Shown here one piece after another: positions 54,569 through 63,500 of a DNA stretch of 64,000 nt. The translations under genes and the position numbers were made by a program. Origin of the DNA: Xanthobacteraceae bacterium. GTDB taxonomy: Bacteria > Pseudomonadota > Alphaproteobacteria > Rhizobiales > Xanthobacteraceae. Within the stretch, counting starts at the first letter, position 1. The number at the start of each line of letters is the position of its first letter. The notes beneath the pieces are model-generated. The model saw only the letters and a program-made list of their open reading frames with translations. It had not been told where the DNA came from and made no database searches. The stretch spans positions 1-64,000 of the forward strand of contig JARLJA010000143.1 of NCBI GenBank assembly GCA_031291445.1. Direction: 5' to 3'.

Positions 54569-54802
54569 TCAGTGCAGCCGGCCGAGCTGCGAGGAAAACG
54601 GGATCGCGACGATCTCATCGCCGGCGTCGTCGCTGATGTGGACGGTCCAGTCGCGCCAGTCGTCCGGCGACAGCGAACTGATCAGGCAGCGGACCAGGCC
54701 GGTGGCGTGCTCGCAGGCCTCGGCCAGGTCGGCGACCATGACGCCGCGGCGATCGACCAAGACCCCCTCCGCGTTGGAGCAGTGGAAATAGACCTGAGCC
54801 AT
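54569..54802 (-). CDS. DUF6894-like small protein
   Basis: The 77-residue protein MAQVYFHCSNAEGVLVDRRG has the same layout as the protein at 37243-37560: an aromatic first strand, then a V/D-x-x-G turn, an A-rich helix (VADLAEACEHATGLVRCLIS) and a final strand pair with WRDWTVHISDDAGDEI. This is the DUF6894 pattern of rhizobial and Methylobacterium relatives. Function unknown; it is convergent with the HPF-like gene. Confidence 0.72.
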   Translation of the reverse strand: MAQVYFHCSNAEGVLVDRRGVMVADLAEACEHATGLVRCLISSLSPDDWRDWTVHISDDAGDEIVAIPFSSQLGRLH

Positions 54803-54971
54803 TGTCCGCCTCCGTGGAAAGCATGATTCGTTCCGTGATCAACCGATAGCATCGGCGGTCGCGGCGGGACATTCGGGACGGCGCCCTAAGGGCATGCCCG
54901 GAGGATCAACGGCTTGCCGGAACTGGCGTGGAACCCGGCGTGAGCCGCAGAAGCCACGGCTCACGCCGCGG

Positions 54972-55115
54972 TCATGACGTCAGTCCCGCGGCGTTCATCA
55001 GCAGGCGAAACAGCAGCGCCACGACGGCGAGCACGGCGACGCTCGCGGCCCAGATCGCCACCAGCCAGCCGATGCGGCGCGGCCAGGACCGTGGCGCGGC
55101 GGGCTCGGCGCGCAT
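54972..55115 (-). CDS. DUF2474 small membrane protein of the bd oxidase operon
   Basis: The 47-residue protein MRAEPAAPRSWPRRIGWLVA has one transmembrane helix (IGWLVAIWAASVAVLAVVAL). Small proteins of this type (DUF2474) are encoded directly after cydB in many alphaproteobacteria and are counterparts of CydX, which stabilises cytochrome bd. Its ATG overlaps the cydB stop in ATGA, so it is translationally coupled. Confidence 0.78.
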   Translation of the reverse strand: MRAEPAAPRSWPRRIGWLVAIWAASVAVLAVVALLFRLLMNAAGLTS

Positions 55116-56122
55116 CAGTGATAGCCCTCGCCCGCCGAGACCTTGCCGCGGAACACGTAATAGGACCATGCAGTATAGACGAGGATGAAGGGGATGATGA
55201 ACAGCGCGCCGACCAGCGCGAAGCCCATGCTCTGGGGCGGCGCCGCGGCGTCCCAGATCGAGATCGCCGGCGGGATGATGTGCGGCCACAGGCTGATGGC
55301 GAGGCCGCTGTAGCCGAGAAACAGCAGCAGCAGCGTCAGCACGAACGGCGCCGCATGGGTGTCGCGCCGCAGCGCGCGCACGACGCCGCCGCTCGCCAGC
55401 AGCACGAGCACTGGAACGGGCGAGAAGAACACGATGTTCGGGAACGAGAACCAGCGGCTGGCGACCTGCGGATGCGCCAGCGGCGTCCACAGACTGACGA
55501 CGACGATCGCGATCAGGAGCGCGATGGTCACCGGCCGCGCCAGCGCGCGCATCCGCTGCTGCAGCGCGCCCTCGGTTTTCATCACCAGCCAGGTCGATCC
55601 GAGCAGGGCATAGGCGATCACCAGCCCGAGACCGGTGAACAGGCTGAACGGCGTCAACCAGCCGAGCGCGCCGCCCCCATAGGCCCCGTCGGTGACTTCG
55701 AAGCCGTCGATGAAGGCGCCGAGCGCGACGCCCTGGGAGAACGCGGCGATGTACGAACCCCAGGCGAAGGCCTTGTCCCAGAACGGCTTGTGGGTGGCGT
55801 CGGCCTTGAAGCGGAATTCAAAGGCGACGCCGCGCCAGATCAAGCCGGCGAGCATCGCCACCAGCGGCAGATAGAGCGCGCTGAGGATCACCGCATAGGC
55901 CAGGGGAAACGCCGCCATCAGGGCCGCGCCGCCCAGCACCAGCCAGGTTTCGTTGCCGTCCCACACCGGCGCGACCGTGTTGATCATGGTGTCGCGATCG
56001 TCGCGCCCCGGAACGAACGGAAACAGGATGCCGATGCCGAGGTCGAAGCCGTCCATGATGACGTACATCATCAGGCCGAAACCGATGATGATCGCCCAGA
56101 TCAGGGGAAGGTCGATTCCCAT
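55115..56122 (-). CDS. cydB: Cytochrome bd-type (cyanide-insensitive) quinol oxidase subunit II
   Basis: The 335-residue protein begins MGIDLPLIWAIIIGFGLMMY and has about eight to nine helices. It carries the subunit II signature VMDGFDLGIG and the segment NTVAPVWDGNETWLVLGGAA, both near the N-terminus. It pairs with subunit I to oxidise quinol with oxygen under low oxygen or respiratory inhibition. The start is four bases after the stop of cydA, and the stop overlaps the DUF2474 gene. Confidence 0.93.
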   Translation of the reverse strand: MGIDLPLIWAIIIGFGLMMYVIMDGFDLGIGILFPFVPGRDDRDTMINTVAPVWDGNETWLVLGGAALMAAFPLAYAVILSALYLPLVAMLAGLIWRGVAFEFRFKADATHKPFWDKAFAWGSYIAAFSQGVALGAFIDGFEVTDGAYGGGALGWLTPFSLFTGLGLVIAYALLGSTWLVMKTEGALQQRMRALARPVTIALLIAIVVVSLWTPLAHPQVASRWFSFPNIVFFSPVPVLVLLASGGVVRALRRDTHAAPFVLTLLLLFLGYSGLAISLWPHIIPPAISIWDAAAPPQSMGFALVGALFIIPFILVYTAWSYYVFRGKVSAGEGYH

Positions 56123-56126
56123 GGCG

Positions 56127-57566
56127 CTACTCCCCCGGCCCGGTGAAGCCGGGCGCCGGATCGACGCTGTCCGGCGCCGCCGACAGCGGCCGCGCCGCCC
56201 GCGCCGACTGGCCCTTGCCGGCGGCCTCGGGCGTCTCGTCGCCGCCATGATGGTCCGGCCCCCGGGCGATCAGCTTCAGCATGTAGCTGATGCCGGTGCC
56301 GAATACGGCGATGTACATGACGATGAAGACGCCGAGCGTCGCCGACAGCGCCAGTGCCGAGTGGTTGGAGACTGCGTCGCGGGTGCGCATGACGCCATAG
56401 ACCACCCATGGCTGGCGGCCGATTTCGGTGGTGAGCCAGCCGGCGAGGATGGCGATCAGCCCGCTCGGTCCCATCAGGGTCGCGAAGCGCAGGAACAATC
56501 TGCTGCTGTACAGCCCGCCCCGCCAGCGCAGCCACAGGCCCCAGACGCCGAGCAGCACCATGAGGAAGCCGAGGCCAACCATGACGCGGAAGGTCCAGAA
56601 CACGATCGTTGAATTCGGCCGGTCCTCGGGCGCGAAGTCCTTGAGGCCCGGAATCCGGCCGGCCAGCCGGTGGGTGAGGATCAGGCTGCCGAGCTCGGGG
56701 ATGGCGACGGCGTAGCGGGTGGTCTCGGCCGCCATGTCGGGCCAGCCGAACAGGATCAGCGGCACGCTCTCGCCCGGCGTGTTGTCCCAGTGCCCCTCGA
56801 GTGCAGCGATCTTGGCCGGCTGGTGCTCGAGCGTGTTGAGGCCGTGGGCGTCGCCGATTGCGACCTGCAGCGGCGCCACCACCAGGATCATCCACATCGC
56901 CATCGACAGCATGGTGCGCGTGGCCGGCGTGGCGCGCCCGCGCAGGATGTGCCACGCTCCCGACGCGCCGACGAACAGCGCGGTCGCGAGATAGGCGGCG
57001 ACCGTCATGTGCACGAGGCGATAGGGGAAGGACGGGTTGAAGATCACCTTCAGCCAGTCGACCGGCACGACACGGCCGTCGATGATCTCGAAGCCCTGCG
57101 GCGTCTGCATCCAGCTGTTGGAGGCGAGAATCCAGGTCGCCGAGATCAGCGTGCCGGCCGCGACCATCGCGGTGGCGAAAAAATGCAGGCCCGGGCCGAC
57201 CTTGTTCCAGCCGAACAGCATGACGCCGAGAAAGCCGGCCTCGAGGAAGAAGGCGGTCAGCACCTCATAGGCGAGCAGCGGCCCGGTCACGCTGCCGGCG
57301 AAGCGCGAGAAATAGCTCCAGTTGGTGCCGAACTGGTAGGCCATGACGAGGCCCGACACCACGCCCATGGCGAAGTTGACGGCGAAGACCGTCGACCAGA
57401 AGCGATAGAGGTCGCGATAGGTCGCGTCCTGCTTCCACAGCCACAGCCCTTCGAGCACCACGAGATAGCTCGCAAGCCCGATGGTGATGGCGGGAAAGAT
57501 GATGTGGAAGGAGACCGTGAATCCAAATTGGATCCGGGCCAGCTCCAGAGCGGTGAGTCCGAACAT
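56127..57566 (-). CDS. cydA: Cytochrome bd-type (cyanide-insensitive) quinol oxidase subunit I
   Basis: The 479-residue subunit holds the haems. The haem ligand His21 is in SFHIIFPAITIG, and LYRFWSTVFAVNFAMGVVSG, MQTPQGFEI, TIVFWTFRVMVGLGF and the quinol-site motif TTEIGRQPWVVYGVMRT are all present. The Q-loop is short, as in the CIO subgroup rather than E. coli CydA. The start ATG is at 57564-57566; the longer frame adds a 35-residue basic leader. The 279-base gap to the divergent thiolase holds the promoters of both genes but no site I can identify. Confidence 0.94.
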   Translation of the reverse strand: MFGLTALELARIQFGFTVSFHIIFPAITIGLASYLVVLEGLWLWKQDATYRDLYRFWSTVFAVNFAMGVVSGLVMAYQFGTNWSYFSRFAGSVTGPLLAYEVLTAFFLEAGFLGVMLFGWNKVGPGLHFFATAMVAAGTLISATWILASNSWMQTPQGFEIIDGRVVPVDWLKVIFNPSFPYRLVHMTVAAYLATALFVGASGAWHILRGRATPATRTMLSMAMWMILVVAPLQVAIGDAHGLNTLEHQPAKIAALEGHWDNTPGESVPLILFGWPDMAAETTRYAVAIPELGSLILTHRLAGRIPGLKDFAPEDRPNSTIVFWTFRVMVGLGFLMVLLGVWGLWLRWRGGLYSSRLFLRFATLMGPSGLIAILAGWLTTEIGRQPWVVYGVMRTRDAVSNHSALALSATLGVFIVMYIAVFGTGISYMLKLIARGPDHHGGDETPEAAGKGQSARAARPLSAAPDSVDPAPGFTGPGE

Positions 57567-57845
57567 GCGCGCGTCCCGGCGCGGAAGGGAACAGGCCGGT
57601 GCGGGAGCATCGGCTGGCGGGACCATAGGCGGCGGACTGCGTCCCGCCAAGTCTCTGCGCCGTTGCGGCATGCAACAGAGCCATGCATCGCTGCCGTCCG
57701 TCGCCGAAGCGACGGAGGAGCGCGCCGTGAGGCGTATCCTGGCCCGCAGAATCGCGGGACCAGGTTGCAGAAAAACAGGCCTATTCGCTGTCGCGATCCC
57801 TGATTATATGTCGATCGCAATGTCATCAATATGTGGAGATGCCGC

Positions 57846-59036
57846 ATGTCGTCGGATCCTGTTGTCATCCTTGCTGCCGCGCGAACGCCGCTCGGCCGCT
57901 TCCAGGGCGCGCTGTCGGCGCAGAGCGCTCATCAGCTCGGCGCCCATGTGATCGGCGCAGCGGTCGAACGGGCCCGCATGACCCCCGACGACGTCGACGA
58001 GGTCCTGATGGGCTGCGTGCTGACCGCGGGGCAGGGCCAGGCCCCGGCGCGGCAGGCCGCGCGCGGCGCGAAGTTGCCGGACAAGACCGGCGCCACCACC
58101 ATCAACAAGGTCTGCGGATCGGGCATGAAGGCGACGATGCTGGCCCATGACATCATCACCGTAGGCTCGGCGGGCATCGTGGTGTCCGGCGGCATGGAGA
58201 GCATGTCGAACGCGCCCTACCTGCTGGCGAAGGCCCGCAGCGGCTACCGGGTCGGCCACGACCGCATCATCGATCACATGCTGCTCGACGGTCTCGAGGA
58301 CGCCTACGAGCGCGGCCGGTCGATGGGGGATTTCGGCGAAGCCACCGCGGAAGCCTACCAGTTCACCCGCAAGGACCAGGACGCCTATGCGATCGAGACC
58401 CTGACCCGCGCGCGCAGGGCGGTCGAAACCGGCGCCTTCGACGCCGAGATCGTGCCGGTGACGCTGGTCGAAAAGGCCGGCCCGCTGGTGGTCGCCAGGG
58501 ACGAACATCCGCTCAAGGTCGACCCCGCCAAGATCCCGTCGCTGAAGCCCGCGTTCCGGGCGGGCGGCACCATCACGCCGGCGGCGTCTTCCGCCAACGC
58601 CGACGGCGCCGCCGCGCTGGTGCTGTCCCGCCGCTCGGAGGCCGAGCGCCGGGGCGCGCCGATCCTGGCCGAGATCAAGGGCCACGCCACCCACAGCCAG
58701 CAGCCGGAGTGGTTCACCACCGCACCGATTCCCGCGATCCGCAAGCTGCTGGACAAGGTCGGCTGGAGCGTGGCCGACGTCGACCTGTTCGAGATCAACG
58801 AGGCCTTCGCCGTGGTGCCGATGGCCGCCGCGCGCGACCTCGCGATCCCGATGGAGAAGCTGAACGTCAACGGCGGCGCCTGCGCGCTCGGCCACCCGAT
58901 CGGCGCCACCGGCGCCCGCCTGATCGTGACGCTGCTCCATGCGCTCGAGGCCAACAACCTGCGCCGCGGCGTCGCGGCGCTGTGCATCGGCGGCGGCGAG
59001 GCCACCGCGATCGCGGTGGAGCGGACGCTGAGCTAA
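57846..59036 (+). CDS. Acetyl-CoA C-acetyltransferase (thiolase)
   Basis: This 396-residue cytosolic thiolase condenses two acetyl-CoA or cleaves a 3-ketoacyl-CoA. The acyl-accepting cysteine is in TINKVCGSGMKA (near residue 90), the second signature is FEINEAFAVVPM, the catalytic His is in NVNGGACALGHPIGATGAR and the final Cys in LCIGGGEATA. The length fits the biosynthetic PhaA/AtoB-like group. GGAG precedes the ATG at 57846. An AraC-type regulator converges and overlaps its stop by four bases. Confidence 0.92.
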   Translation: MSSDPVVILAAARTPLGRFQGALSAQSAHQLGAHVIGAAVERARMTPDDVDEVLMGCVLTAGQGQAPARQAARGAKLPDKTGATTINKVCGSGMKATMLAHDIITVGSAGIVVSGGMESMSNAPYLLAKARSGYRVGHDRIIDHMLLDGLEDAYERGRSMGDFGEATAEAYQFTRKDQDAYAIETLTRARRAVETGAFDAEIVPVTLVEKAGPLVVARDEHPLKVDPAKIPSLKPAFRAGGTITPAASSANADGAAALVLSRRSEAERRGAPILAEIKGHATHSQQPEWFTTAPIPAIRKLLDKVGWSVADVDLFEINEAFAVVPMAAARDLAIPMEKLNVNGGACALGHPIGATGARLIVTLLHALEANNLRRGVAALCIGGGEATAIAVERTLS

Positions 59037-60004
59037 TCGGGAGGGGCGACGCGCCACGTTGATGGCGCGTCGCCGAACCGGCGGCGAAAGCAGCGATTGA
59101 AATAGGAGATTTCGCTGAAGCCGCAGGCCAGCGCGATGTCGCTGATCTTGAGATGGTCGTTGCGCCGGTTCGCGAGCATCTGCCGCGCCTTGGTCAGCCG
59201 CAGCTCCAGCACCTGCTCGGTGAAGCTGAGATCGACCTCGTGCAGGAGCTTCTGGATATAGCTCGGCGACACCCCCATCCAGGCGGCCACGCGGTTTACC
59301 GAAAGCGCCGGGTCGGCGAACGCATTTCGCATGTGGTCGAGAATCTCCGCCCGCCGTGCCGCGCGCAGGCCGCGCTGCCGGGCGATGGCCGCAGTGTCAC
59401 CGGTGGCGCCGATCGCCAGCGCGACGACGTCGTGCACGGCGGTCTCGATGTGCCGTGCCAACGTTGCGTCGACGGGGCCTTCGAGATCCATCAGCATGCC
59501 GAGATAGCGGCGCAGATAGTGCGTCGCGGGCTTTTCGCCATCGAATGTCGTCGACACCAGGTCGTCAACGTTGGGCACCAGCCGCCGCAGCGCTACCTTG
59601 GAGATTCCGACGCTCATCCAGTCGCTTGCGCCCTCGGCGCGAAAGGCGTCGGTGCCACTGAACAGCAGGGCCTGGTTGCAGTGGAGGTCGATGGCGTCGC
59701 GCTGCTGGGCGAACGACAGCGCGCGCGCTGCCAGGTTGAAGCTGATGAAATAGCGGTCCTGTGGCGCGGCGGCGATCTGCTGCGGCGAGCGGGCGACGGA
59801 ATGGGCGCTGCCGTTGAACCGCACCAGCATGACGTCGTCCACGGAGGCGATGTCCCAGCGTCCGTTGAAGGTGCCTTCGTCCCTGTCGCGCCGCAGATCG
59901 GTCGAGCCGACCCACGCGCAGTAGGCATCCTGCCAGGTCCTGAAGCGTTCCCGATCATCCAGGTGGGCCGGAAGGTTCGCCGTCGAAAGCGTGAGCTTTT
60001 GCAT
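59033..60004 (-). CDS. AraC-family transcriptional regulator
   Basis: The 323-residue protein has an N-terminal AraC_binding_2-like domain (residues ~10-190; FISFNLAARALSFAQQ, HCNQALLFSGTDAF) and a C-terminal HTH_18: LSVNRVAAWMGVSPSYIQKLL and ISDIALACGFSEISYFNRCFRRRFG, ending PSTWR. Start chosen at the ATG 60002-60004, as the longer frame adds a basic leader. It converges on the thiolase and is the second regulator of this subtype in the window. Target genes are not evident. Confidence 0.85.
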   Translation of the reverse strand: MQKLTLSTANLPAHLDDRERFRTWQDAYCAWVGSTDLRRDRDEGTFNGRWDIASVDDVMLVRFNGSAHSVARSPQQIAAAPQDRYFISFNLAARALSFAQQRDAIDLHCNQALLFSGTDAFRAEGASDWMSVGISKVALRRLVPNVDDLVSTTFDGEKPATHYLRRYLGMLMDLEGPVDATLARHIETAVHDVVALAIGATGDTAAIARQRGLRAARRAEILDHMRNAFADPALSVNRVAAWMGVSPSYIQKLLHEVDLSFTEQVLELRLTKARQMLANRRNDHLKISDIALACGFSEISYFNRCFRRRFGDAPSTWRVAPPD

Positions 60005-60559
60005 CGCCGTTACCAGCTCGTTGGTTCGCCGGCTCCGCGCGCGCCGGAGGGCGGATGAAAATTCAAATTCCAAACGCAATATCGGCAGTGCCGGATCGGT
60101 GCAACTACCCCAAAACCTAACGCATCAGCGGAGTCCGCTTTAGTTCAATTCCGGTCCGCTCCAGTACCAGAGAGACGGGACTGTCCCTCGCCGCTGTTGC
60201 AACTTGGTTCCATGTTGTCAGAAATCGAGCAGAAAACGCAATAGTTCAGGAGCGGTCCTGCCGAGGACAAGACGACGCAGCGATCACAAGCTAAGCCCTC
60301 CGGAAGACCGCGTTTGGAGGGGTAATCGATGAATTCGCTGTGGCTGTAGCGGCGGTCGCGAGCGGCGCGACCCAACTCGTGATCACAAGCGGCTTTTCGG
60401 GCCGACGATTCTGGGCGTGCTTCATCCGTGCGCGGTGGGGCGCAAACCTCGTTCGCGCGCGTGGGAACACCGCGAGGCCATCGTCCGTCATCGGATCCGC
60501 GGGATTTCCATCACCAAACAATTTTCCCCTCGCCTGAAGTATTGAAGGAAGCCGTAGTC
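60005..60559. other. Gene-free stretch before the autotransporter
   Basis: This 555-base gap separates the divergent AraC-type and autotransporter genes and must contain both promoters. GAAGGAAG (60544-60551) is the likely ribosome-binding site of the autotransporter. Frames crossing the gap lack protein-like composition, and I see no strong palindrome. Confidence 0.4.
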
Positions 60560-63500
60560 ATGTCATCGTCGCCCCGTGTCCTGTGCCACATTGCGGTCCT
60601 GCTCGGCACGACAGCTCTTGTCTCCGCCGCGACCACGATGCCGGTCGCGGCAGGCAACGTGAACTGGACCGGCGCCACCACGCCCGACTGGCAGGTGGGC
60701 AGCAACTGGAGCGGCAGCGCGGTGCCGACGACCAATGACACGGTCACCATCGATACGATGACGCCGAACCCCACCATCCTCGAGAGCGGGACAGGCGCAA
60801 CGGGATCGTTGTATGTCGGCGCAACCGGCCACGGCTCGCTGACCCTCGATACCGGCGTCGGATTGACGAGTTCAGCCTCGAGCAGCATCGGCGACCAGGC
60901 CGGCGGCGTCGGCGTCGTCACGGTGAGGGGATCGGCGAGCTGGCTGCTGTCCGGGCTCGCGATGCTCGAGGTCGGCAAATACGGCAACGGCACGCTGCAC
61001 ATTTCGTCCGGCGCCCTGGTTACCGCCACCACGGTCGTCATCGGCAGCCAAGCCGGTTCTACCGGTCTTGTAACCATCGACGGCGTCAATTCCGAGCTCT
61101 CCGTCAACAACACCCTGATTGTGGGCAGCAACAGTGGCGGCACCCTGAACCTCACCAACGGCGGTCAGGCGCTTGCAGGCAATTCTGCCGTGGTCGGCGA
61201 TGCCGCAGGAGTGACCGGCACCGTCACGGTCGATGGTGCCAAGTCATGGTTCTCGGCCAACAGCATCACGGTCGGCTCGTCGGGAACGGGCACGGTCACC
61301 GTCTCCAACGGAGGCACGATCAGCGCAGGCAGTGCGCTCGATCTCGGCTTCGCGACCAGCGGAAACGGCACGGTCACCGTCACCGGCGCCGGCTCCACGC
61401 TCCAGGTCGGCTCAGGAGGAACCGGCAGCCTCATCATCGGCGACTTAGGCGCCGGGACGCTCAATATCAACTCCGGCGCCACCGGCACCGTCAGCGGCAC
61501 GGTGACGCTGGGCAATGCTGCCAACTCGTCCGGCATACTCAATCTTTCCGGCAGCGGTTCCACGCTCACGGTCTCGAAGGTCTCCGGCAACGGCGGCAGC
61601 ATCTATGCGGGTTATGCCGGTAGCGGCACCATCAACCTGAGCAATGCGGCGACGTTGACCGCGGACCAGATCTTCGTCGGCTCCCAGAGCGGCAGCCAGG
61701 GCACGTTCAACGTTCGATCCGGCGCGACGGTCACCGCCAACACCGGCCTCGACATCGGCGGCAGCGCGGGCAGCACCGGAACGGTCACCGTGACGGGCAC
61801 GGGCTCGACGCTGACCGCCGGATCGGGCGCCAGCACCGCTCTCACCGTCGGCGATTCCGGCACCGGCACGCTCAACATTCAGGCCGGCGGCAACGTGATC
61901 GCCAACGGCCTTGGCCTGGTCGGCAGCCTGTCCGGCAGTTCCGGCACCATCAACGTCGACGGCGCCGGCTCGCAGCTGACGGTCAACAACAACTTCTACG
62001 ACGGTTCGGCGGGCGGCAGCGGCACCGGCATGATCGTCGTGTCGAACGGCGGCGTCATCACCGTTGCCGACAATTCCTATATCGGGATGGCCGGCAACGC
62101 CACTTTGACGGTGACGGGCAAGGGCTCGCGGTACGTCGACAACGGCAACGACGTCAACATCGGGGGCAACGGCACCGCCACGGTCAACATCCTCAACGGC
62201 GGCAATCTCACCGCCAACAACAACGTCACGATCGGCGAGGGAGCCGGCGCCGCCACCGTCAACGTCGACGGCGTCGGCTCGATCCTCCAGTCCGCGCATC
62301 TCACCATTGGCGACGGCAACTCCGGTTCGACGGCGACGCTGAACGTCACCAATGGCGGCACGGTCAACAGCGGCTATGCCGTCTTGGGCTTCGGGAATTC
62401 CAGTGTCAACGGGGCTGCGAGCGTGAGCGGTGCCGGGTCTGTCTGGAACGTCACCTCGACCGTCAGCGGCAATTCGCTGGTGATCGGCAACTACGGCACC
62501 GGCAGCCTGGCCGTCTCCAATGGCGGCGCCGCGACGGCGGCCGGCAACGTCGTGATCGCGCAGGAGGCGGGCTCCACCGGCACGCTGATCATCGGCTCGG
62601 CGCCCGGCCACGCCGCCACGGCCCCCGGGTCGGTGACGGCGCCCAGCATCCAGTTCGGCGCCGGCACCGGCGAGATCGACTTCAACCACACCGGCGCGGC
62701 CTACACCTTCGCCGTGCCGGTCTCCGGGTCCGGCATCATCGCCCAATGGGCGGGCCACACGATTCTCACCGGCGATTCCAGCGGCTTCACCGGGCGCGCC
62801 TTCGTCGACGGCGGCACCCTCTCCGTCAACGGTTCGCTGGCCAACGCCACGGTCTATGTCGACACCGGCGGCACGCTCGGCGGCAACGGCACGGTGGGCG
62901 CGCTGGCGGTGCATGCCGGCGGCATCCTGGCCCCCGGCAACTCCATCGGCACGCTGACCGTCGCCGCCAGCGCGTCCTTCGCCTCCGGCTCGTTCTACCA
63001 GGTCGAGGTCGACGGCAGCGGCCGTTCCGATCGGCTCGTCGTCGGCGGCGCCACCACCATCTCGGGCGGCACCGTGCAGGCGCTGGCGACGCCGAGCGTC
63101 TATTTCGGCGCTAACCGCTACACCATCCTGACCTCGGCCGGCGGCGTCACCGGTACCTTCGCGGGCGTCACCTCCAGCGCCGCCTTCCTGACGCCCTCGC
63201 TCAGCTACGACCACAACGACGTCTACCTGACGCTGACCCGCAACGCGGCCGGCTTCGCCAGCGTCGGCGCCACCCGCAACCAGACCGCCACCGGTGCGGC
63301 GGTCGACGCGGCCGGCTTCGGCAATCCGCTGTGGAACGCGGTGGTGACGTTGACCGCGGCGCAGGCCCGCACCGCGTTCGATCAGGTGTCCGGCGAGATC
63401 CATGCCTCGACGCGCGCGACCTTGGTCGAGGACAGCCGCTTCCTGCGTGATGCCGCGATCGACCGGCTGCGCGACGCCTTCCGCAATGCCGGCGCGCCCG

